A stretch of 64,000 nt of DNA from Craspedostauros australis. Its lineage: Eukaryota > Bacillariophyta > Bacillariophyceae > Mastogloiales > Achnanthaceae. How positions within the stretch are numbered: position 1 is the stretch's first letter; each line of letters starts with the position of its first letter. The DNA lies in NCBI GenBank assembly GCA_026770025.1, contig JAMXDE010000005.1, positions 2,480,001 to 2,544,000 of the forward strand, given 5' to 3'. The notes below the pieces were generated by a model. That model made no database searches. It saw only the letters and a list, made by a program, of their open reading frames with translations, and was not told where the DNA came from. The position numbers and the translations under genes were made by a program. This document shows positions 52,323 to 61,916 of the stretch, in pieces.

Positions 52323-52999
52323 GGTGTTGAGATGCTACTGCTGCGTATAATATAATGCAAGTGAATAGGTTGTGCTCAAGGATTGTGCTCGAGTGCACGT
52401 ATTGTTCCACAAAGTAGATTGAGGATGCCGATTTTGTGGCGCCAACAGTGAAGCAACAGGCACGGAGCGTCCAAGTTGTTGTCGCGACATCGTGGAAAAC
52501 AGAAACAACAGAGAACAAACAGCGAAAAACACGATTTTTTCGTTGGTCTTGTTTGGTGATTGGGACGGCGCGCATGGACAGACTTGATATGTGATGCACA
52601 GATCAAGTTTGGGTCTATTGAGTCAATCCATATCGGAAGCAACAATCATGGTGACGTGGCAGAACTTTACAAAGATACTTACGCGAAGCCAAAAAGGAAA
52701 TGGAACAATCTTGTTTGCACAGAGCGGTCATTCGATGAGAAAAGCGGTAGCAATGCAATGCACACAACAAACACGTCGGTTTGTTGCTTGTGACTTGTTG
52801 ACAACCAATACAATGCGCAAAAGCGCGGGACTTCTGCACAAAATCATTCCTGTTCCTGTTGTACTCGTAAGACAACAAGAGTCCCAGTGGAGAGCCCCCA
52901 GAGAACAAATTTGATAGCAAAGACACCATCCGGCAGAAGGAGAAGCACACGTCACATACCAACACCCTTCCACAAACGACCACCGCAATCCCATCCACC
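52323..52999. promoter_or_regulatory. Divergent promoter region, SDA1 and membrane SDR
   Basis: 677 bp. TATAATATAATG lies at about 52346-52357, 25-35 bp upstream of the SDA1 ATG on the other strand. No gene seen. Confidence 0.4.
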
Positions 53000-54425
53000 A
53001 TGGCTGAACTCAAGGCGATTGAACGCCCCGGTCCATTGAAGCAGAAGTTGAATCGCATCGTGCATCATCCTCCGGTGACCATCGTGCTCAACACGCTCTT
53101 TTGGACTCTCATCCTCACCTGCATCCTGCCCCTCGCCAGCGTCGTGGTGCTGTGCAAGGGCATTTACGATCTGTACCAACTGTACGCGGCACCGTCCAAT
53201 CAATTGAAGCCGAAGGATGATGCAGACACCGCCGAGTACGCCATTCTGATCACGGGCTGCGATTCCGGCATCGGCAAGGAAGCAGCGGTGCATCTGCTGT
53301 CGGAAGGCTTTGTGGTCTTTTGCGGGTGCCTTACGCAGGAAGCCATGAAGGAGTACCGCCTCGACAGCAACGCCAAGCCGCTGCTGATGGACGTCACGAA
53401 GCAATCGCAGGTCGATGATGCCGCAATGGCTGTCACCCAGTGGCTCGCAGGGTCGGACGGCAATGGAAAGACCCGATACTTCCATGCGCTGATCAACAAT
53501 GCTGGCATTGGACGTGGTGGCTTGATCGATTGGATCGGTATCGAAACATTCGAGATGAACATGAACGGTGAGTATTTCGTTCTGCATCGAGCGCTGTACG
53601 TCATTCGCGTTTGTTGAGCGCCATTTGGGGGGCTCATCGGCGCTCTCAATGCGATGGAATGACTCTGCTTGTTCTATTTTGGATGAATACTTTCCTACCA
53701 TGTGCATTCGTACCATACAATCATTGCATTCGTCCTCATTGTTCCATTGCGTTTCCTTTTCTCCGCTCCATCAAATCACGCCATGTCACATCATCATGTT
53801 CTTTCTCTTTCTGTCTCCAGTCAATTGCTACGGAATGATACGCACCTGCAAGGCCTTCACCCCATTGCTGAAGAAGCAAGTTGCTGAGAAAGGCTACAAA
53901 CGATCACAGATCTTGAACGTGGTTTCCATGGCTGGGATGGTTCCCAGCCCGTGTGCATTTGCGCCTGCGTACGAGGTCTCGAAGCATGCGGCACACGCCT
54001 TCTGCGATGCCCTGCGGTACGAAATGCAATGGTTCAACGTCCAAGTCGTCACGGTGAATCCAACCTTCCACACCACGCCGTTGATAACAAACAACACCAT
54101 CGATCATCTGCGCTCTGTTATCTGGGATCCGCTCACAAAAGAGAAACAGGAACAGTACGGCAGATCGTTCTTTGACAAATGGAACCTCCGCGCGCATACG
54201 ATTTCGACGAAAGGCCAATGGGATGTCGCAGTCCTCGCGGAGGACATTGCGCGTACAGTGGCGATGGAGCATCCACCGGCGCAGCTCTTGGTGGGCACGG
54301 ATGCCAAGTTCGGTTGCATCCTGTTCATCGCGATACCACAGTGGATACGACATGCGCTCGCGCAACGAGCAATCCCGATTGGTGTGCCAGCATTCACCTC
54401 CAAGGTCCAGAAGGCGCATGGCTGA
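53000..54425 (+). CDS. Membrane-anchored SDR, retinol-dehydrogenase-like, two exons
   Basis: Exons 53000-53567 and 53821-54425 (390 residues). The intron is 253 bp with GTGAGT and TCTCCAG ends; phase 1 rebuilds Val before NCYGMIRTCKAF. One N-terminal membrane helix (TLFWTLILTCILPLASVVVL, about 32-52) suggests ER anchoring. The cofactor motif ITGCDSGIG (about 84-92) has the CDSG variant typical of the SDR9C/retinol and 17-beta-hydroxysteroid dehydrogenase group. NNAGIGRGG, the catalytic Ser region (VVSMAGMVPSP) and Y-x-x-x-K (YEVSKHAAHAF) are all present. These enzymes act on retinoids, steroids or long-chain alcohols; the substrate here is not predictable. It is not closely similar to the soluble SDR at 12016-13174. 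Confidence 0.88.
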
Positions 54426-55136
54426 AGTCTCGGTGTCGTTTCATACCACTTCTTCGTGCGCACGGTAGATTTTATCCACTCATGGCGTATCGTATTGTAT
54501 GAGTATGCGCGCGATTTCCACATACCCTCTGGCACTCTCGGCAGTGCAGCTGAAAGCAATCTTTTCCTTGGGATTTCCTTGCGCCCAAGTACGACTCTGT
54601 ACGAGCTAGAGAAGCAATTCAAAGCTATTATATATAGTACACCTCCCTTCATCTTTACGCATACCCATGTTCACACCTGCACTCTGTCTCTGTCTGTCTG
54701 TGTTGGTGGAATCTAGGCAGGCATTGCGTTTGGATTGACTGGTCATGTGGGCAACCTTGGTGTATAATAATAGAATACATGCTGTGTCATCGGAAATCGT
54801 GGGAAAGATGTGAGCGCAGTGTTGGTCATTGATTGTTGTGACCTCAACCATCCCATGCGACGGAGGAACACTGGCCAGATCGAGAAAGCAGGAACAAGGA
54901 CACGGCAACGCTCTGGCCATCGCAGACCTCCACAAACAATCAGCTCCACTTCCGTCAACGCAAGGCAGCCCAGCCCACAGCCAAGGACAACCACGCACAC
55001 ATACTACTACACATGTATTGGACACACGTATAGTAAACACGTATAGTACGCACGTACATGCAGACACGCTGACAAATAACACTGACACAGGCGAAGTGAT
55101 GGAGATGCCTCCCTTGCTGCTCTTGCGCAAACAGCA
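54426..55136. other. Intergenic between two plus-strand genes
   Basis: 711 bp. AT-rich ATTATATATAGTAC (about 54624-54641) and TATAATAATAGAATAC (about 54762-54777) follow the SDR stop. ACGTATAGTA is repeated at about 55025-55047 before the glycosyltransferase. No gene seen. Confidence 0.4.
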
Positions 55137-56279
55137 ATGACCAGCAACAGTGGAACCAAAACGAGACGCTCTTTCCTCAAGGATATACTGTTTTCCATCA
55201 TCATCTGCGCGTTGCTCACCAAGAACTTCTACAGCCAACAGATCGAGCTCAGCACCATCCAAGCGGGGTTGTTCCCAGATCATCTCGATGGCGCCGATCA
55301 ACCAACGGCGGCCTCGGCTCACCACGGCGATGCGCAATCTTCGCTGTCCTTATCGGATCTCACAGCGTCCACACCGTCAAGCCATGGCATAGAGGCCAAC
55401 TGCCAGGCACCATCACGATGGATCCAGAACCGAGATCCATCCAATGCAGAAACAGCAACGCAGCAGCAGCCAGGACGTCCGGAACTTCAACAACCGCAAA
55501 AACGACGCATCCCAAAGATTGTGCACATGACCTCCAAATCGCGGTGCACGACGCAGGCGTTTGCCGGCAACATGCAGAAATGGATGTTCGATGATCACGC
55601 CTTCTTCTTCCATGACGACGAAGCCGTCGAACGGCTGCTGCAGAGACATTGGGACGACTTCCCCCATCTGTCATTGGTCCGCAAATGCTTGCGATCCGGT
55701 GCCGCGACGGCCGACCTGTGGCGGTATTTGGTGCTGTGGGAGTACGGCGGAATCTACACCGACATTGACAACGCGCCCGGGCGGCTGTGGAATTCGACAT
55801 TGATTGCGCAGGATGACGATGCCTTCTTCGTCGTGGAACACCTGGGCGTGCTGAGCCAGTACTTCATGGCGGCGTCACCGAAGCATCCCGTCATGTACTT
55901 GGCCGTGCAGAATGCGTTGCATCGCATCCTGGACGTCGAGCACGTGGGGCGGCAGAACGTGCCGCAAGTGACGGGACCTGGCGCTCTCAAGATGGCATTC
56001 AAGCACTTCATGCGGACGCACAACGTCAAGAAGTACGGGAGAGTGCAGGCGGGGCATTACGTCGGTTTGGACGGCAGAAGCGTCACGGTGGTTGGAGGCA
56101 AGTACAATAGCACTGTCTACGTCTCCCGCGCCGTCGTTTCGGACAAGGGCGGTCAGTACAAGGCCATGGGCATGGTCCATTTCAACGGCATCCCCAAAAA
56201 GAAGTTCAATGAATCTTGCTTCGTGCACATGTGGAATTTGGATCATGGTGCCGATCCAGTCAACTTGACCGGCTGGTGA
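55137..56279 (+). CDS. OCH1-like glycosyltransferase, type II membrane protein
   Basis: 380 residues, ATG at 55137. A short cytoplasmic Arg/Lys stretch is followed by a signal anchor (DILFSIIICALLTKNFY, about 16-32), a Ser/Gln-rich stem, and a catalytic domain from IPKIVHMTSKSR (about 124) on. The DxD sugar-nucleotide/metal motif lies in YGGIYTDIDNAP with the preceding ATADLWRYLVLWE; this pair defines the glycosyltransferase sugar-binding region family of OCH1-type mannosyltransferases (GT32). VTGPGALKMAF is also typical. Expected in the Golgi lumen, adding hexose to N-glycans or other glycans. Single exon; length fits the family. The exact donor and acceptor are unknown. Confidence 0.87.
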   Translation: MTSNSGTKTRRSFLKDILFSIIICALLTKNFYSQQIELSTIQAGLFPDHLDGADQPTAASAHHGDAQSSLSLSDLTASTPSSHGIEANCQAPSRWIQNRDPSNAETATQQQPGRPELQQPQKRRIPKIVHMTSKSRCTTQAFAGNMQKWMFDDHAFFFHDDEAVERLLQRHWDDFPHLSLVRKCLRSGAATADLWRYLVLWEYGGIYTDIDNAPGRLWNSTLIAQDDDAFFVVEHLGVLSQYFMAASPKHPVMYLAVQNALHRILDVEHVGRQNVPQVTGPGALKMAFKHFMRTHNVKKYGRVQAGHYVGLDGRSVTVVGGKYNSTVYVSRAVVSDKGGQYKAMGMVHFNGIPKKKFNESCFVHMWNLDHGADPVNLTGW

Positions 56280-56507
56280 CTTGTGCCTGAGCACGACTAC
56301 GGAAGTGGCAGAGAATATAGCGGTACTCTGTTGGACTCAACTCTCCTCGCATGCTATGGGACACATGAGAACGACACGTTTGCGAACAAACAAAGCAATC
56401 CTGTCAGTCGTAGCAGTGGCGGCGCAGCAGTCAAACGCAGCTGCAATCGCAAAGCTACCATACGAATGCATGCATATGGGCAACATTTGCGAACATGTTA
56501 GTATTCT

Positions 56508-57458
56508 CTAATTTGGTAACCGAAAGAATCCCAACGCTGTTCGTGTTGTAGCTGCGCAAACGTCCTCCACCGAGACATCAAGGACTTCGGCGAGACGTCT
56601 CGCCACGTCGAGGCAATCGGCAGGCTCGCTGCGCTTGCGTCCCTTCTTGAACCCCATGAAAGGAGCGTCCGTTTCCAACATGATCTTGTCCAGCGGAAGC
56701 CTCGGCAGGAATTCTCGCAGCGGCGCACCGCGCTGCGCCTTGCAGATCGTCCCAGTGAAGCCAACATAATATCCCCGATCAACGTATGCCTGCGCCTCCG
56801 CTTCCGTGCCGGTGAAGCAATGAACGACGACGGGCGGCAATGCCGCATGACGAGTTTGCACTTCATCCATCATCCGGATCGTGTCATCGAATGCTTCGCG
56901 TTCATGGACGAAGACCGGCATGTTCATCTCGCACGCAATCTCCAGCTGCCTGCGGAAGGCCAATTGCTGCTGTTGCGGTGACGAATAGTTCCGATTGTAA
57001 TCCAATCCGCATTCGCCGACGGCCACAGCAAGCGGATGCTGCAGCAGTTCTTTGAGTTTGGTACCCGCATCGCAATCATCACCTTCGCTCCATGTCTTGG
57101 CATCGTGCGGATGAACTCCGATGGTGCAGTAGAGGTTGGTCCTCGCGGGCGCCACTATCGATGGCGATTGCTGGGCTGCATCGTCGTCAGCTACGGGCTG
57201 ATCGCTGCTCGTGCGCTGCACCATATCATCGAGCCATTCTTGACACATCGAGAGGCATTGCTGAGATTGCTGGAGGTCGGTGCCAGTGAGAATGAGCGTA
57301 TCCACGCCCGCATCGATGGATCGCTGCACGACCTCCTTCCAGTGAGAACGGAAGGCCCGGTTCGTGAGGTTCACGCCAATGTCCACGACGCGGAGAGTCG
57401 TCGTTGATGCGCCAGTCAGTCGTGGCGTCACCATCTTGGGAGGGGCTGGTGGCTTCAT
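56508..57458 (-). CDS. TatD-family metal-dependent hydrolase/deoxyribonuclease
   Basis: 316 residues from the ATG at 57458. The frame is open to 57518 without an ATG. TatD motifs in order: VVDIGVNLTNRAF (metal-site start, with the eukaryotic GxN form), DAGVDTLILTGTDL, CTIGVHPHDAKTW, AVGECGLDYNRNYS (bridging Glu), PVFVHERE (His), VVVHCFTGTEAEA (His), YVGFTGTICK, IMLETDAPFM (Asp). Together these complete a two-metal TIM barrel. TatD enzymes are 3'-5' exonucleases linked to DNA repair and apoptosis-like DNA degradation. The insert around residues 83-105 (Asp/Ala/Ser-rich) is extra. The promoter side of this gene faces the end of a copia element only about 230-330 bp away. Confidence 0.93.
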   Translation of the reverse strand: MKPPAPPKMVTPRLTGASTTTLRVVDIGVNLTNRAFRSHWKEVVQRSIDAGVDTLILTGTDLQQSQQCLSMCQEWLDDMVQRTSSDQPVADDDAAQQSPSIVAPARTNLYCTIGVHPHDAKTWSEGDDCDAGTKLKELLQHPLAVAVGECGLDYNRNYSSPQQQQLAFRRQLEIACEMNMPVFVHEREAFDDTIRMMDEVQTRHAALPPVVVHCFTGTEAEAQAYVDRGYYVGFTGTICKAQRGAPLREFLPRLPLDKIMLETDAPFMGFKKGRKRSEPADCLDVARRLAEVLDVSVEDVCAATTRTALGFFRLPN

Positions 57459-57689
57459 CTCAACGGGTCTGGTCTTCTTTGCCAGGATTGTATGGTGTGG
57501 GGAATTTCTCTCCAGCACTCTCGATGATCTCGGTTTGCATCATGGTGGCGTGGATCGTATGGGAGGGGGATTGCCGTTCGATGCCTGCCCAAACCGAAAG
57601 GGTTGACATCACCCACGATGCAGAATGACGAGCGTCAAGAAACACGGCCATCGCAACAAAGATGAGGTCGTCCCATGTGTGAGAGTCTG
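57459..57689. other. Short upstream region of the TatD gene
   Basis: 231 bp between the TatD ATG and the candidate left end of the copia element. Because the left LTR end is uncertain, part of this may belong to the element. Confidence 0.4.
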
Positions 57690-57785
57690 TGTCAGATGGA
57701 GAAACAGAGAATTTATGAGGTTGTTCTGCTGTTGTGGAGAAGGCAGACACAGCTGTGCCAGACTGACGTCGGCCAGACTATGACA
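57690..57785 (-). repeat. 3' LTR start and candidate end of the copia element
   Basis: On the minus strand a G-rich polypurine tract (CGTGGGGGGG, 57795-57786) is followed by TGTCATAG at 57785, a canonical LTR start. One possible end is TGACA at 57690, pairing with TGTCA, but 96 bp would be short for an LTR, so the end may lie further left. Confidence 0.5.
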
Positions 57786-57852
57786 CCCCCCCACGGTCGC
57801 TGGGTGGAAAACCCAGTGACCGGAACAACTCGATTAAATGTATTATGTAAAA

Positions 57853-60800
57853 CTAGGCCTCAAGCCTAGCAGCAGACCACACCGGCACGAGTGCACCGGA
57901 AACGTTGTCCCAGTGCCTAAAGAACGTGGGCGGAGCCGTCTGCTTGGTGCCCATGTCGGCAGCATTCACAGTTGTGTCGATATCCATGAACGTGATGAGC
58001 TCGTTTTCGACCCACTGCTGCACGGCAAAATGCCGAATCTCAACATGTCGTGTGCGTCTTGAGGGTTGCCCAGCATTCGCTATCATGAGGGCCCCTTGAT
58101 TGTCTTCGTACAGGACAGTTGCCTGCACTTGTGGCACACCGAGTTCTTCCAGCGTACACCGCAGGCATAGGGCCATGCGACCCGCATCAGAGGCGCAGAG
58201 CAACTCAGCCTCAGTGCTGGACATTGCCACTGTAGGCTGCACTCTTGCTTTCCACGCGACCGTGGCGCCTGCCAGCTTGAAGACAATGCTGGAAACGGAC
58301 CTGCGATGCCGAGTATCGGTGGCCCAGTCGCTATCAGCATACCCGTAGAGGACAGAAGGATCGTCATTGGGATGGCGATGAAACACACCATCCTGAACCG
58401 CAACGGCGGCCGGCAAGGGAAGGTCCGGAAGGCCCACGACCCGCTTAGTGCGATGGTACGTGACCCCGCGACCCATCGTGCCATGAAGATACCGAAAGAT
58501 TCGCTTGACCGCTGTAAAGTGCAAAGCTGAAGGCCGTGCTGAGAACTGCGAGAGCTTGACCACGGGGAAAGTGATGTCTGGACGACAAGTCACCATGGGC
58601 CAGATAAGCTCACCAATAGCTTGCCGATATGACCCAAACTTGGCTTGAATCTTGCGAAGCTCACCAGAATCGAGTGCCTCCGCATCATCCAGAGCCTTGA
58701 CATGAGCATTGCTGGCCGCCATGGGAAGTTCAGTGTCATGCATGTCGTCCCAATCATGACGCCGGAATACCTTGCCAAGGTATGTGGCGTTGTGCATGGT
58801 GATATGCGTGGACGTTTGAATGATATCGGCCCCATTGAAGTGCTGGAGCAAACCGAAACGCTTCATGGGCACGAAGAGAAACCCATCAAGTTCATCACAG
58901 ATCGCCCCAAACGTGTCAGCATTGTCGCATGCGATGGCGAAGTCGTCAACTTGTCTGAGGAACAGAACGTCGTGCCCGTTGTATGTGGCCCTGTAAAGGC
59001 ACGGAGCATGTGTGGTCGGCTTGAACCCCATGCGCTGCAGTTGAGCATCGATGTGCCTTGCCCACTGTCGGGGCGCCTCAGGATGCCCTTGAAGGTTCTT
59101 GCAGATGGGAATGACATGTCCCTTCGGAATGGGTGGCTTGCCTTTCGACTTCCACCAGTTGGCGAATGGTATGTCCACGTGCATGAAGTACCGTTGCTCA
59201 CCGCAAGGGGCTTCTGCAAATGCATTGGACACATCGGCGCCGTAGATTTTCTTGTTTTCCAAAGCCGAGATGGCCACAAAAAGTCGAAAATCCGTAGCAT
59301 CCGGTGTCGCAGTGAAGGTGTGTCCAGTGATGACGGCCTTGCCTGCGCGAGGAGATCCATCGCACACTGCGCGGGCCTTGCAGCGTGTCTCAGTGGGATT
59401 CTGTTTGAGCACGTAGACCCAGACCCAATGGAACACCTGGTCACCGCCTTGAGCAGCCACTGGGCTGCCGAACATGCCCTGGTCGTCGTATTGCTGGAGC
59501 TGCTGAAACTCAGATTGCTCCCAAAGCTCCCAGTCGTCTTGACCACGTAACACTCGTCGTGTGAGCTTGAGCGCCACTCGATGACGTGAAGATGAGTCGT
59601 CACCGCCGTCGTTTTTGGCGGCACGGCACAGCGCCCGGATGTCTCGCCATTGGTCGAAGTACAGTTGTACCAGACCACGAGCGGACAGAGTGTTGCGTAT
59701 GGCGTCAAAAGCGAACGTGAAGGTGGCTTGAGTTTCACCAAGTCCTCGAGCGTCACGGACGACCGTCTCAAGTTCCGGCAGGTCGTATACTGGTAGGCCA
59801 TTGACCGCCAGCAAGTATGCGCCGCGAAGCCTTGATTTCCACTGGGGTACACGCCGTGCGCGCTGCCCAGAAGAAATGTCGAAGAGTCGAAGCCTCTCAC
59901 GGTGATTGTTCGAGTTCCACTCGATGCCCGCATGCGGATGGTTGCCGAACAACGGTATGTCCACGTCGAAAGACTTGTCATACGGATGGCCGGACATGTC
60001 CAGCATCATGACATCGTTCATGGGTGGTTTGGCATGCACGGCTGCAGCAGACGCAGCCGGCGCGATGTGTAATCCGTCACGGAGAGGTAGCGGAACGAAG
60101 CTTGCACCCTGAATCCCAGGCAGGGCCTTGAGCTTGTCAAGTGTTGGTTGAATGGCGAAAGGTGGATCACCAACTTTTGGTTCCGCAGCTGCACCTTCGA
60201 CAGGTGTCTCAACCTGTTCAGCACCCAGGTCGAAGAGAAGTTGGGCTGAGGGTGGACGATCCGTGCACATGTAGTGTGCCTCATCGAACACCACGGAACC
60301 ACCAACCTTGACAGTGCCGGAGTCCAGATTGATGTACCGAATATTGACTCCATCGCCCATGAATCCAAGGAAGATCCCGCTGTATGTGTGCACATCCAGC
60401 TTTCGGATGGCTTTGTCAGGTTTGCGAACCGTGACGCGAGATCCAAATACCCTCAGATGTGCAATATCGGGGATGTTGCCGTTGAGCGCTTCATATGGTG
60501 TTTTGCCAATGGCAGCATGCCACATGCGATTGCGCAGATATGCAGCATGTAGCAGCGCGGCCGACCAATACTGCGGTGGCAGACCAGCCCCATACAGCAT
60601 GGCACGAACCATGACCGCGTACACTCGATTGAGTCTCTCAGCCTTGCCATTTCGATGATGTACACCGGCGCCCGTTGGTTCGAGGATGTACCCAGCATCA
60701 CGAACCATTTCCGCGAATGCCCGGGATGTGTACAGCTCACCACCATGATCCACTCGAATGGCACGGTAGCCGTCCTTCCGACCGAACCGTTGGAGGTGTG

Positions 60801-61785
60801 TACGCACCACATCGACTGGAGTGCTCTTGCCTTCGGTGTTAAACACCCACGCGTACCTCGAGTATGCATCCACGATGAGTAGATATGCAGTACATCGGTC
60901 AAAGGACTCCACCACTGCCGGCATGTTCTTGACTTTGGCGTACTGAGACGAGCTCGCACGCATGTAGCCGAAGTCCATATGGAATCGAGAACCAACCGCC
61001 AGAGCGGAAACGTCAGCAGTAGGACCTCTCGGCTGTCGCTGTGCACGGGCCTCCATGCACGTGGTGCACATGCGGACCGGATGTTGACCGGTTGCAACCT
61101 TGGCGGGGATGCCCACAGAGTGTTGTGGAAGGTGCACCATCTGATGATGCCCAGGATGTCCGAGGCGCTGATGCCACAGCTCGTAGGTGAGGGCCTTGTT
61201 TCCAGTAGACGCTGTCACGCTGTGTACAGAGTACAGAGCCATGAAAAAGTAGAGGTCGTTGATCCTCACCATGGAAGCGCGCTTGGAGAACTTGTGTGCG
61301 TTGCCATAGAACCTGACATGGGGGTCATTACGATCCCTGCACACCACATCGAAGGTGTCATACACCGCCGAGTGCTCACAGATGAGCTGTGGAGAGAGAA
61401 GAGTGGCCGAGACGTGCTGGCAGAAGTACATCGGGATGGGGATGACATCGCCATCGTCGAGCCGGAATGGAAAGACACCACGGTGTGTGCACACCATAGC
61501 ACCTGACCTGACGTCGGCGCCGGATAGGTCGAGTGGAAGGTCGAGTGGTGTCACGTCCGCAAGGACGTGTTTGGCATTGGTGACTGAGATGTTGGCACCC
61601 AAGTCGCACTGCTGGCGGGCAGCGCTGTTGAATCCGCCAACCGGTGTCACATGATGGAGCAGGGGAACGCTGTGCATACGTTCATGACCACCGCTCGCCT
61701 CATGGGCAATGACACATGCGATTCTTGGTCCTTCAGGCACGAGCATGTGCCACTCAGTCGGCTGCGCGGGTGGCTTTGGAAGCAC
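57853..61785 (-). CDS. Copia pol polyprotein (protease, integrase, reverse transcriptase, RNase H)
   Basis: About 1310 codons open. Domains in order: aspartic protease with DLGANISVTN; integrase with the His/Cys zinc region (WHQRLGHPGHHQM, then CTTCMEA) and the DDE core (VDAYSRYAWVF, RVDHGGELY, HHRNGKAERLNR); a copia-type linker; reverse transcriptase with ADVSNAFAEAP and FLRQVDDFAIACD; and RNase H with YGYADSDWATDTRHRRS and SSTEAELLCASDA. The frame begins without a clear ATG and differs from that of gag, as in elements that make pol by recoding or processing. The nested 6-bp hairpin at the stop (CTAGGC/GCCTAG) was noted. Confidence 0.9.
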   Translation of the reverse strand: MLPKPPAQPTEWHMLVPEGPRIACVIAHEASGGHERMHSVPLLHHVTPVGGFNSAARQQCDLGANISVTNAKHVLADVTPLDLPLDLSGADVRSGAMVCTHRGVFPFRLDDGDVIPIPMYFCQHVSATLLSPQLICEHSAVYDTFDVVCRDRNDPHVRFYGNAHKFSKRASMVRINDLYFFMALYSVHSVTASTGNKALTYELWHQRLGHPGHHQMVHLPQHSVGIPAKVATGQHPVRMCTTCMEARAQRQPRGPTADVSALAVGSRFHMDFGYMRASSSQYAKVKNMPAVVESFDRCTAYLLIVDAYSRYAWVFNTEGKSTPVDVVRTHLQRFGRKDGYRAIRVDHGGELYTSRAFAEMVRDAGYILEPTGAGVHHRNGKAERLNRVYAVMVRAMLYGAGLPPQYWSAALLHAAYLRNRMWHAAIGKTPYEALNGNIPDIAHLRVFGSRVTVRKPDKAIRKLDVHTYSGIFLGFMGDGVNIRYINLDSGTVKVGGSVVFDEAHYMCTDRPPSAQLLFDLGAEQVETPVEGAAAEPKVGDPPFAIQPTLDKLKALPGIQGASFVPLPLRDGLHIAPAASAAAVHAKPPMNDVMMLDMSGHPYDKSFDVDIPLFGNHPHAGIEWNSNNHRERLRLFDISSGQRARRVPQWKSRLRGAYLLAVNGLPVYDLPELETVVRDARGLGETQATFTFAFDAIRNTLSARGLVQLYFDQWRDIRALCRAAKNDGGDDSSSRHRVALKLTRRVLRGQDDWELWEQSEFQQLQQYDDQGMFGSPVAAQGGDQVFHWVWVYVLKQNPTETRCKARAVCDGSPRAGKAVITGHTFTATPDATDFRLFVAISALENKKIYGADVSNAFAEAPCGEQRYFMHVDIPFANWWKSKGKPPIPKGHVIPICKNLQGHPEAPRQWARHIDAQLQRMGFKPTTHAPCLYRATYNGHDVLFLRQVDDFAIACDNADTFGAICDELDGFLFVPMKRFGLLQHFNGADIIQTSTHITMHNATYLGKVFRRHDWDDMHDTELPMAASNAHVKALDDAEALDSGELRKIQAKFGSYRQAIGELIWPMVTCRPDITFPVVKLSQFSARPSALHFTAVKRIFRYLHGTMGRGVTYHRTKRVVGLPDLPLPAAVAVQDGVFHRHPNDDPSVLYGYADSDWATDTRHRRSVSSIVFKLAGATVAWKARVQPTVAMSSTEAELLCASDAGRMALCLRCTLEELGVPQVQATVLYEDNQGALMIANAGQPSRRTRHVEIRHFAVQQWVENELITFMDIDTTVNAADMGTKQTAPPTFFRHWDNVSGALVPVWSAARLEA

Positions 61786-61916
61786 CTGCGAGGTCGACTG
61801 AGTACCATGGGCCTGTGATGGCGCAGGCAGTATGCCAACGGAGTTGGCTGGCCCTGAATCTACCGCGCATCCATGTGTGATAAGCCGTTCACCAGCAGAA
61901 GGATGTGCTGGCCGGC

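Noticed and set aside
58645-59550. 301-codon plus-strand frame
   Set aside because: Antisense to copia pol.
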